From assembly GCA_030704615.1 (NCBI GenBank), contig CM060731.1, forward strand, positions 56,710,756 to 56,774,755: a stretch of DNA of 64,000 bases, given 5' to 3'. A program made the translations under genes and the position numbers. Below are positions 55,266-64,000 of this stretch, piece after piece (position 1 is the stretch's first letter; each line of letters starts with the position of its first letter). This DNA is from Takakia lepidozioides (lineage: Eukaryota; Streptophyta; Takakiopsida; Takakiales; Takakiaceae). The notes beneath the pieces are model-generated. The model worked only from the letters and a program-made list of their open reading frames with translations. It ran no database searches and had not been told where the DNA came from.

Positions 55266-56204
55266 CGGCAACAGCCCAATTGATAGAACAATTCGCTGCT
55301 AATGAAGGTACCTTCTTCAATACAATTCACCCTGTTTTGCCATGTTATCAAAGTCGTCCCTAAATTTCATGTAGAATTCTGCAAGTTAGCTCGTTCATGA
55401 TGTGAGCTGGCATGAGTTTTATAAAGATCCTTCACAATGGTGGGACAACTGCAATCACAAGGTGTGGCTTTTCTTAATGTACGATGTGAAGAAGTTTGTC
55501 TATCATGCAAAGGTGGGCTCTTGGCTCCTGTTAGTACCATGATTTGGTGTTCTTCTTGATGTTTACAAGGTTCTTGGGAGAGTCAGCTTGGTCTTAGTAG
55601 GTCGTGTTTCAATCTCTGCCTGCTCAGCTGTACCGTGGTGGTTCTCACATACCAATCCAACATTACCTGACTGGGTTGATGCTCGGTCAAATCCTCCATG
55701 GGTCAAGGACAATGTGGTGAGGGCACCTTCTTCTTTGACCTGTTGCAGCCTGTTTTGCCCCCTCATCAGACTTGGCCCTGAGATGCATATTGAATTATGT
55801 AAGTTAGCTCATTGGGTGGATCTGTGGTGGTTTGGAGTGACTTTGAACTAGTGTGATAAGTAGGGTTGGGGTGTTTGCTGGAACAATTATAGGCTGTCAT
55901 TGTCAGCTGCTAGCAGCAAGGCAAGGATGTATGCATGATTTGTGCAGAGGTATGGATAGCTAAAGGGGCAGGGATAGTGTGGGTCCAGATTCATCCAAGA
56001 GGGCTGGATTTCAAGCTCCAGATTACCTATGATTCCATGTGGATCAATAGCTTCAAGAAACCTGCTGCATGGGTAGATGGTCAAGTAAAGGTAGCAGCTG
56101 CAGCGGCACAGTAAAATCAGGCACCTCAACCATGACCACAACTTCTGAAAGAGGATAAAGAGAGGGAGTCCACAATGCCTCTTCTGCTGGGCATGTGAAG
56201 ATGC

Positions 56205-56465
56205 TTTGTGAGGCAGACTGATTGACAGAGGCTCTACAACTTTAAACCAACAAGGCATTTCAGCAGATTTAGATACGTCTGTCTGTCTCTTGCTTAAGTG
56301 CATCAAGATGAAAGGTCTGGAAGCTGGAAACAGGTGCACACTCACATTCTCCAAAGTGGATTAACGCCAAATGTTTTCCTATTCAACACCCTTGTCAACA
56401 TGTATGTTAAGTGTGGGAGCATCATGGATGCTCACCAGGTTTTCCACAGAGTGCCTCAACGATCT
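56205..56465 (+). pseudogene. PPR fragment 4 (copy of fragment 2)
   Basis: The DNA matches 54180-54415 closely, with several single-base indels that break the frame. Confidence 0.7.
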
Positions 56466-56499
56466 TGATCACGTGGAATATAATGTTGGCAGGATTTAC

Positions 56500-56830
56500 C
56501 AAGGATGGGTGTGGTAGGAGTGCTTTGGAAACCTATGAGCAACTGCTGTGCGAAGGGTGAAACCCAACCACATCACATTTGTTTGTGTTTGCCATGCGTG
56601 TGCAAGGCTGGGAGCTCTGGAAAAGGGGAAAGAGGTCCATGGTGACATCGTCAAAGCTGGATTTGTACGAGATGTCATTCTGAACATTGCCTTGGTGGAC
56701 ATGTATGCCAAATGTGGGTGCATTAAGGATGCGAAGGGAGTTTTCAACACTATGGCTGAACGAGATGTGGTGTCATGGAATGTGGGGGGAATGTGATGCT
56801 TGCAGGGTATGCACAGCAGGGACATGGTAT
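56500..56830 (+). pseudogene. PPR fragment 5, best preserved
   Basis: The frame at 56548-56796 reads VKPNHITFVCVCHACARLGA, LEKGKEVHGDIVKAGFVRDV and ALVDMYAKCGCIKDAKGVFN, then MAERDVVSWN. It covers about two PPR motifs. With fragment 4 it keeps the order expected in a real gene (56.2-56.83 kb), so the cargo may come from one PPR gene. Confidence 0.75.
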
Positions 56831-56977
56831 GGAGGCTTTGGCGACCTATGATCAAATATTGATGGGGGACCTTTGTCACGCATGTTCGACTATGGAGGCT
56901 GGGAGTAAAAATGTTGCAAACGACTGAAAAATGAGTCAAATACAGAGTCGAAAAGCCCAGCTTGTATTGTAGTGAAA

Positions 56978-57650
56978 GTTGGCTTCCTTAGAGTGCAGCA
57001 AAAGAGAGAGGTTGCTTTTGGCAGTTTTGTACGAAAGCAGGGTTTGAGGCCCATCTCTTCCAGACTCCATCTGATACTGACAAACTGTTAAGCACTTGCG
57101 CAAGGCCTTCTCCCTTCTAAAGGAGGCTTCCCCCAACTTACGTGACAGCTCTTGACAAAGTTTCCTAGCAGACTTAAGTTTTCGCAGAAATCTCAAAGTC
57201 ATGCTGGAACAAACGGGGGTCTCCTCCTTTTTCCAGTCATCTTTGAGGGCTTGGATGATCGCCGGGTCAGAAAGCAAAGATGGGTTGAGTTTAAAATACC
57301 CCTTACCCTTGACATGAGACCCAGGGGTTGAAATGATCAACCTAACCTCGGAGTGGTCGAAGCCAGGCATGATAGGATCTAGGGGGGCTCTAGTGGACCA
57401 TGCCATCATACAGGAAGTGCAATAAAAGCGGTCTAAACGAGCCATGGAAGGGCCAGTGGATCTCTGTTGTTAGACCAGGTATAGAGAAGCTCCCCCACTG
57501 CAGGAAAGAAAGCATCCGAAAGACCCGCCCCCAGACAAACAGATTCCCAGGCGTCTCTCTCACTTTCCAGCATACCAGAATTCTTATCCATACTCGATTC
57601 AACCATATTAAAGTCCTCCCCCAACAATCCAATGCTCAATCTCACTGGCG
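56978..57650 (-). pseudogene. LINE endonuclease C-terminal part
   Basis: The minus strand reads LGEDFNMVESSMDKNSGM, LSDAFFPAVGELLYTWSNN and LDRFYCTSCM, a segment with PGFDHSEV in the place of the usual SDHSP motif, and a helical linker ending LLLHSKEANF. This is the APE-type endonuclease and linker of a plant LINE. About 130 residues of the N-terminal half are missing relative to the family. Confidence 0.8.
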
Positions 57651-59235
57651 ACAGGGCTTCTCAATCTTCCATGAGATGACAGTCACTGTCCCTGCCTGCT
57701 CCTGCTTCTTTTTTGCCTGAAACAAAGAAATGTCCTCTCCGGGAAGCTTCCACAACATAGCCGTTGAGATAGATTTCTTAAGACAAAAAAGACAATTACC
57801 TTGCCAGCCTGAAAGCATCCTTACATTAGGGCTGGGCCAGTCCATAAGCAGGACCCAAACACGATTTTTAAGGGGATGGAGGGAGAATAGAAAGAGGGGG
57901 GACAGTGAGCGCGCTGCTCTTCAACATGGAAATCCACTGCTTGCCCTTCCCCTGCTTCTTCGATTGATGCAACACGATTGGATCTAAGCAGCTCATCCAC
58001 CAGCTTGTCTCCTTCTATGAGGAGCTGGGAATTAGTGGCAAAAACCCAGGGGCTTCGGACACTTTGGTGAAGATTATGCTTACTCACCCAGGCCCTATCA
58101 ACGGGTGAGTCCAGCGAGATATCAGAGCTTTGAATGATCGGCATCACATGAATGACCGCAAAATCAGAAAAGAGAGGATTAGTTTCAATCATGACCCCAA
58201 TGTTGACCAGATTCTCAGCAGAGACCCGAGCTTTCAAGGAAATCGTTGTGATGATGCGTTGGGATGCATTGAGGACCAAATCGAACTCCTTTCCCACTCC
58301 TTGCGAAACGGTCAGGTTGTCCGTGACCCACGTTGAATAGAAGCCTTCCAGGTTGTCCGTGAGCAGCCAGCTCGTGATATCATTGGAGATGGAATAGATG
58401 AGCAACGTAATGCAAATCGCAGCCTTCTCCCTTGAGAAACCAAAACCCGGAGACCATCCCGCCAAAGGAACACCCGGGAAGGAGTGCAGCTCAAGAATAG
58501 AAACTGCGAGACTGGTGGCACCCAGCTTCTGCAGTTCAAATTCAGAGAAAGGGAACAAGGCCCAGGCCTGAGGGAAGCGTGCAGGGTGCCATGCAGCTAC
58601 TTTGCTTGGCGATGAGCCGTCCGAGGCCTGCACTCTCCTTCTTTTCCTTGAAGTAGTCGCGTTCAGAACATGGCTGGGGGAGCGCGCAATGGGGGCTGAC
58701 ACCAGAGCCAGAGCAGGAGCTACGGGTGAGTTCTCAATAGCTCTTAACGGGCCGGGAGCCTGAGCTTGAGAGCTCTCCTGTGGCTTGGAAGAGTCAAAGC
58801 CTGCTTCAACGATGGGGGCTCTTTTACTGCGCAACAGTGGGCACGTTGCTTTCATGTTGCCTTTGCCGTTGCAGTAGTAGCATATGATAGCTAGAATTTC
58901 CTCTTTTATAGCAACTACAATGTAGGAATTGTCCAGCGTCAGCAGCTTGATAGAAGCGCCGATGGTAGCAGATTCAGGCATAAGCACGACTATTTTGGGG
59001 ACTCCTGCATCCTTGCTGTAATCATGCTGCAAAGAGACAGAATCTACACTCATGATGCCATCTGCAACAGGCTCGTATACATTGATTGAGCCAATATAGG
59101 CTCCAAAGCTCGCTCCGATCTCTGGGAGAGAAGAGAGGTAAGTGCCAGGCAAGAATGGAATGGCAATGACCCTGGGCTTCCAGTGATCCCCTCCTTGTGA
59201 CCCCAGTCTTGCGCCCACGGGAACAAATGCACCAA
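57650..59235 (-). pseudogene. LINE ORF1 with zinc knuckle, plus start of ORF2
   Basis: A 465-codon frame (59218-57821) contains VPKIVVLMPESATIGASIKL and a CCHC-like knuckle CYYCNGKGNMKATC (the usual His is Asn). A basic stretch SRKRRRVQA follows. This is the RNA-binding ORF1 type of plant LINEs. A stop lies just upstream of 59235 and the N-terminus is missing. ORF2 begins in another frame near 57680 (VTVISWKIEKP) and then jumps over the deleted endonuclease part. Confidence 0.7.
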
Positions 59236-59259
59236 GCAGTTAGAATTAGTGGTGTTAAA

Positions 59260-59475
59260 CTTCAGAGCTTTCAGGTACCTACAATATGATCACAACATAT
59301 TCTTGATCTTCTCTACCTTCTTGGCAATGATCTGCGTTCGCTCTCTGAAATATGAGCACATTTTGGCGCTTACATTGGCTCTACATTTGTCAACAATCAC
59401 TTAGAGATAGACCCTCAAAGCATTGACAATGGTGGTGGCTGCAAGATTTAGGGTGTAGGAGAAGCAAGCATTTTA
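59260..59475 (-). pseudogene. Possible transposase scrap
   Basis: The minus strand reads CFSYTLNLAATTIVNALRVY, a stop, then VIVDKCRANVSAKM. This recalls the HxLNL...K region of hAT-like transposases. Too short and decayed for certainty. Confidence 0.3.
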
Positions 59476-60680
59476 GCCAAGGATGGACGAGGATAAATTA
59501 TTACATTGGAAAATACCAATATGAGGAGAAACAAATACTCTAGAGCCATGTGGACAGACAAATATGACATACAAGAAATGTAGAATGAGATCATGCATAG
59601 ATTCAAAGAAATATGAAAAAACATAAGAGGTTAAAAAAAAAACAAAAAAAAAAAAACATTGGATGAATGGGATTGAAGGCACCCACAAATGTTCGGGTGA
59701 AAGAATGTTCCAACGTGGCCTAGTTGTACTGAACATCCATAATAAGTAGCAATCTCCACAAGCTCTATGGACATGATCCCCAAGACTACATAAGGTACTA
59801 CTCAATATGTAGGTGAGTTATCAGTGCGTTGCCTGGGGGAAGTCGCTCTCCCTATATAGTTTAGGGAATCACGGACGATAAAGAGGTATTTTCTATGGGG
59901 GTATTACTTTTTTTTTCCCTTTACCCTATAATTATTTAATTTTATAATATGCACAATTATCTGGTGCCAGGCTATTTTTCTTATATTTGAAAGTAATCAT
60001 CAAATATTCGATATCCTATAGTAACATAAAAATAAAACAAATTGTTTTTAGAGTTCAAAATATTTTATTGTTCAATGCTCTAATGCATCTATCAAACAAA
60101 TGAAGAAAACTGTTGCATATTTTGAGTGTAGTGAAAAATATTCATCAGGTAAGAGGGCAAGGTACCTTACAACAAGTGAATAAACCGGAGCTTCTAGCAA
60201 CACAATGAGGTCAGCAACTAGCGTGGCAGAACTCTTGTGACAGAGAAGAAGACAAAGTGAGAAGAAAATAAAACAACCCTAAGCCAAAACGTATCCTCCT
60301 AAACCAAGTCCTGAGTCTCATCCAAGCCGAGTCCAAGTCCCGTCATCCGGTCCAACCAGTCATTTATGAAGTCTAAATACAAATATACCGTAGTTCAATG
60401 AACGACACATGTTCCTCGCCATTGTGGCACCCCTATAATATTCTAAAATATATATAATTGGAGCATATATTCATAATCATATTTTTATTTAAATATGGTA
60501 TCCACAAATAAAGACATCCAATTTTATTTCTAAAAATATTGTAGAATTTATCTTCAAAGAATATATATGTTGCCCTATATATTTTTTACACGCCGTTTGG
60601 AAAAAAATGGAAGTGACTTCCCCGAGTGCGTTACAGAAGAGTATCAACTTTGCTGAAACCAAACGTGGCTTGGTGAATGA
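59476..60680. other. AT-rich intergenic stretch
   Basis: No gene, terminal repeat or RNA is recognised. An A-rich run lies at 59632-59658. Confidence 0.4.
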
Positions 60681-60698
60681 ACTGGATCACAGTATTAT

Positions 60699-60741
<43 letters not shown>

Positions 60742-61440
60742 CTTGCAGGGACCCACTTCCCTTTCTTCCCGAGACTGCCCTCACGCATGCTTACGAAATT
60801 TGGACATGTGCAATATGGGAAATTGTCCACTGTAACATGATATGCTCTGTCATGAAGAACAGAGCCTGAAGTGATCAATGTATACACCCAACCATAGTTA
60901 GGGGGGGGGGAACTTCCATGATATCCATCACTCGTGCCTGCATAATTCTTGTTGGCTCCATCTTGCAGTCGTGATTTGCACTTGAAGAGACACGACGTAC
61001 TCACTGTTTTTCAATTCCTTTTCGTGGGTTGCGAATTGGCCCTGACATGAGGCATTCGAGGAACATAAGATAAAGTTCTACCTGGGGCAAGTCTGGGCAC
61101 ACTACAGAACATGCAAGACGAAACCCAGCGTTCGCCAACGTGCTAATCTCTTTTGATGTGAGAGAGGTTTCTGCCTTCATTGGCCAAATTTGGGTGTTGG
61201 AGGCTCCATTATAACAAAGTCGCATATCATCCCGTTCATGCAGCGAGCCACATCATATTGGCAAATCCAAAACTTATGAACCTTGGACTCCCTTATTTGA
61301 GCAGCCTCGATTTTTTGACGAAGAGCGGACATCCCAATAGTCAAATCAGTAGGTTTGTTTCTCGAAGATATGATGTATGCAATAAGGATGTCGTTTAGCC
61401 ACATATCAAAGACCATGAGAGGGTACATGGTGTATTGCAC
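60680..61440 (-). pseudogene. SWIM zinc-finger transposase remnant (second copy)
   Basis: The minus strand reads, in three frames, LMVFDMWLNDILIAYII and QYDVARCMNGMICDFVI, then further on NYGWVYTLITSGS and AYHVTVDNFPYCTCPNFVSM. The last part is clearly related to 35.2 kb. The CTC block fits the first half of a SWIM finger. A MULE/FAR1-type origin is inferred. Confidence 0.45.
60703..60739. repeat. (TA)n microsatellite
   Basis: An uninterrupted TA run of about 37 bp. Confidence 0.95.
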
Positions 61441-62164
61441 ACATAGGGCAATTGTGTAATGTGAGTATATTCATTGTGTGGTAATGGGAGCATATTTTTT
61501 ACTTCAATGATGTTAAGCAAATACCTAAAAAATATTAAAATATCTTGATTTTATAAACAACTATTCTTTATATGAATATCACCCGTAGGTTGATCTCAAC
61601 TACTTGCCTATCACTTCTATATGACCTATGTGACTGTTCTCCCATGTGTGTTGGCCCACTGCAAATCCTCACAGTTTTGATCCCCATAAGGTTCTATTCC
61701 ATCCCCACTACGAATGATACCCGTTCGTGCTCATCTATTATAGCAACGCTATGGCATGAGCCGGGTCTAGTGGTATGAGTCACAATCTGGTTTAGTGGTC
61801 TTATGTCATAGGTCCATATTCACGTGGATAACACACACATGAAAGGCCCTATAGGTCTGAATTATACAAACACATATCAAGGAGACTTACAAATTAAAGT
61901 TGAAAAAAATTGGAAAAAATTACTGGAGTCTGGCAAAAAAGCATAGAGGTCGAAAGCATGATATAAAAATTGATGGTGTCAATGCCATTAACGATGTGTT
62001 TTATACATGAAAGATTCAAAGCAAAGCTGAAATGTCCAAATTATAATTTCGAAAAGATTGTGTCAATACCAATGTTGGTCTTATCGCGGGCCTTTGCCTT
62101 GAAGGCCGGGGGGGGGGGGGGGGGGGGGGTTGGGGACGGGACACAAGAGGGGCTGCCCCTGTGG
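61441..62164. other. AT-rich stretch ending in a 22-G run
   Basis: No gene is seen. A locus C palindrome lies at 61969-61991, and about 22 consecutive G at 62108-62129, just before the LTR. Confidence 0.5.
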
Positions 62165-63955
62165 TGGGGGCAGCGGCAGCGAATAGGGATGGGGGCTGAA
62201 ATACCCTTGAGTACCGAAGGCACTCAAGGAGGCGGATGCACTCACTAGGTGGAGCCCCGCAAACCGGTTTGCGGTAGGGGGATTCCACGTGGGGTGGTGG
62301 TAGCTTAGGGAGTCGTAGTGGGGGTGACATAGGACTCACCATGAGGCTGAGGCCTTGCGGTGGGAGTTGTTGGGAGTCTTGGGGCTCACCACGGTCCATT
62401 GGGGCCGTGGTAGGTGGGCCAAGACTCACTGCGACTCATCACAAGGAGTCGAGGGTCTTAGTGGTGGTTCACCAGAAAATGACTTGGTTGTTTGTGAAAC
62501 CCCCGCGAACACCTACAGAAGTATATACAGGGAGTAGTAACCCTGAAAACGGTGCAAGCCCATTAGTGACCAAAAGCTAGAGGACCAGACGTACGAGCCG
62601 GAAAGCGACCAAGGCGTGGGGAGCTATTCCGGACTGCCAACAACCAAAGGGAATTTCCACTAGGCCCAAAGTGTTCGAGGGTCTCGTGGAGGAGCAATGG
62701 GACCGTTATGCCCTGGTGAGCAGCCGAAGCTCCGAGTTGGCCTGGCGGCTAGTTTGGGAATTAGGCATTGCATAAAAGTAAATAACTATGACTTAAAGCG
62801 GGAGTTATCAAAATGAGGTGCACGACAAGTATGGTATCAACATTTTTGGTTACTAGGCTCGTCTTGGTATATGGGTGGCTCTCAAAATGACATACCAAGG
62901 GATCATTGGTACAATGATATCTTTCAAGTTAGATATAAGTCTGGTAAGGATATTGATAACTTCTTAATCACTTAAGCAATGGTACCAATACAAATGTGCT
63001 CAAGCAATACCAACTGGTATACATACTGGGATCTGATATCAAACAAGCCTTCAATTGACTTTAAAAACACTTGATGAGTGTATCATACATGAACAGCATA
63101 ACTGTACATGAAAAATGATCTCATTGTCACTGACTGCAAACTCACCCTAAGTGGATTGTTCGCCCAACAATCCCCGACCCTAAGCTGCGAACTGGCCGCC
63201 ATAACACTCTTTCCTACTTCCCGTCAACAAAAGAATTGATACCAATCAAAGAATGGTTGTGAAGCACTTGCAACGAGTATCAATATTAAACCCTAGCCGT
63301 CAACACCAGACTGGTATGGTATTCGCTAACCCTACGCTAAGCTAGGCAATGGTATCGCCGTGGGTATGTAGAATTTAGGACCAGGCTGGTCTGGACCCTG
63401 ATACCAGGGTTAATAATACTTGGGTCTGATACGCATACTAGACCAACACTGGTCAATACCATTAGTTTATAATCTTGTTTTGGTCAATTATGCTTTGTCA
63501 TAAAACAAATATGTGAAAAATAACAAATTCAATCGATCAATCCATAGTAAAAAATAAACAAAAATAAATGCAAAGTAGAGAGACCAAAGCAAGTGTTTAA
63601 AATGATGGCGTCAATCCCATCAATCTTTAAAGCCTGCTTTGTCATAAAAACTAATAAATTACCAAAAAAAATAAAAAATCAAAATTCAGAAATAATTTAA
63701 AAACAATATTTTGAGAGAGGGCCAAATCAGACTTCCAAATTGATGGCATTGACGCCATTAATTTTAAGACTTGGTGTGGCCATCTCTCCCATCAATTTTG
63801 GTCTCTAGTGCTCCTTTTTTGCCCAAAACAACGGAAATATAGTACATTGAAAAATTCAGTAGACGTGGTGAAGAACGTTTGGTAACATTGTCATTTTTGG
63901 ACAAAAAGATAGCAGAAGGGAGGATGTCCAAATGGATGGAGTTCAGGCCATCAGC
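61969..63955. repeat. Locus C: spaced ATTGATGG/CCATCAAT palindromes
   Basis: Dyads at 61969-61991, 63602-63624, 63739-63762 and 63932-63955 share ATTGATGG...CCATYAAT arms around a 6-8 bp centre such as ATTGAC. The last three are about 135-195 bp apart. The LTR at 62165-62827 lies between the first and second. Confidence 0.7.
62165..62827 (+). repeat. LTR, copy 2 of the 663-bp family
   Basis: Aligns end to end with 225-887 at the same length: TGGGGGCAG start, CGACA end. The TATA region reads TATATACAGG. Four bases after it, TGGTATCA matches the first eight bases of the primer site, then diverges. So this is a 5' LTR whose element body is lost or altered. Confidence 0.8.
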
Positions 63956-64000
63956 TTCAAAGTATACTTAACTTTATGAAACTCGGGGATTGCGCCGCTC
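62828..64000. other. Non-coding stretch rich in TGGTAT/ATACCA words
   Basis: No gene is recognised. TGGTAT or its complement occurs about fifteen times between 62830 and 63460, far more than elsewhere, without regular spacing. Confidence 0.45.

Larger units (their letters stand above)
52690..56125 (+). repeat. Four dispersed copies of a roughly 280-bp unit
   Basis: A unit from AACAAATCTAGGCTGTCATT to GATAAAATCAGGCAC recurs at about 52715-52970, 53330-53525, 53850-54090 and 55880-56125. A second motif, CACCTTCTTCAACAC with a following GTTAGCTCG, accompanies several copies. Origin unknown; part may be captured gene sequence. Confidence 0.65.
51501..56974. mobile_element. CACTA-like element (5,474 bp) with PPR cargo, AAA target duplication
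   Basis: The left end is CACTACAACACACCC, and the right end, read inward, is CACTACAATACAAGC. Both continue with a TTCGAC motif. AAA flanks the element on each side (51498-51500, 56975-56977), the 3-bp duplication typical of CACTA (En/Spm) transposons. TTTGACT-type motifs repeat just inside the left end. No transposase is visible, so it is non-autonomous. The interior holds four copies of a roughly 280-bp unit and at least five PPR gene pieces. Confidence 0.85.

Noticed and set aside
60703-60739. TA run as an origin or regulatory element
   Set aside because: A simple microsatellite explains it.
225-62827. A single giant element bounded by the two 663-bp LTRs
   Set aside because: Both LTRs are followed by primer-site sequence, so both are 5' LTRs; no matching target duplications were found.

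Overview
The window is nuclear DNA of a land plant. It holds spliced genes with GT-AG introns, a plant-type glycosyltransferase, a plant mitochondrial Kdo transferase, a late-embryogenesis-abundant (LEA) protein, fragments of pentatricopeptide-repeat (PPR) genes, and a heavy load of nested Ty3/gypsy, LINE, CACTA-like and hAT-like elements. The PPR sequences look most like seed-free plants (fern, lycophyte or bryophyte). That is an impression from sequence style, not a proof, and I cannot name the species.

Layout. 1-3.2 kb: a Ty3/gypsy RT scrap, a 663-bp LTR with primer-binding site and broken gag, and a decayed hAT-like transposase. 3.2-4.4 kb: low-confidence open frames. 5.3-19.2 kb: the only good host-gene cluster, three minus-strand genes. 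These are a single-exon GT47/exostosin glycosyltransferase, a 12-exon KDTA gene whose large intron contains a LINE, and a 3-exon LEA gene with ABRE-like promoter boxes. 20.9-21.2 kb plus 34.3 kb: one candidate host exon split by a complete 13-kb Ty3/gypsy element (21250-34315, LTRs about 1.05 kb, GACAC target duplication). That element has gag, protease, RT, RNase H, integrase, an extra open frame upstream of gag, and a 1,102-residue open frame after pol.

34.4-43.1 kb: gene-poor, with spaced short palindromes, a SWIM-finger transposase scrap, a CACTA-like terminus, PPR and LINE scraps, and diverged repeats. 43.3-50.8 kb: a rearranged Ty3/gypsy family whose integrase C-terminus carries a PHD finger. 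Its gag is split onto opposite strands, and one LTR copy is circularly permuted inside a LINE. 50.8-59.2 kb: a minus-strand LINE into which a 5,474-bp CACTA-like element (51501-56974, AAA duplication) has inserted, carrying multiple PPR gene pieces. 59.3-64 kb: transposase scraps, a second 663-bp LTR, and more spaced palindromes.

How it works together. The host genes at 5-19 kb are unrelated in function (glycosyl transfer in the secretory pathway, mitochondrial Kdo-lipid chemistry, desiccation protection). The rest is a history of nested insertions that can be ordered. LINE came before the CACTA-like element and the permuted LTR; the full-length Ty3/gypsy element looks like the youngest large insertion. 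Strongest observations: the CACTA-like element with PPR cargo whose removal restores a LINE frame, the PHD-finger integrase with a possible self-priming signal, the split gag, the internally inverted LINE, and three loci with regularly spaced palindromes.
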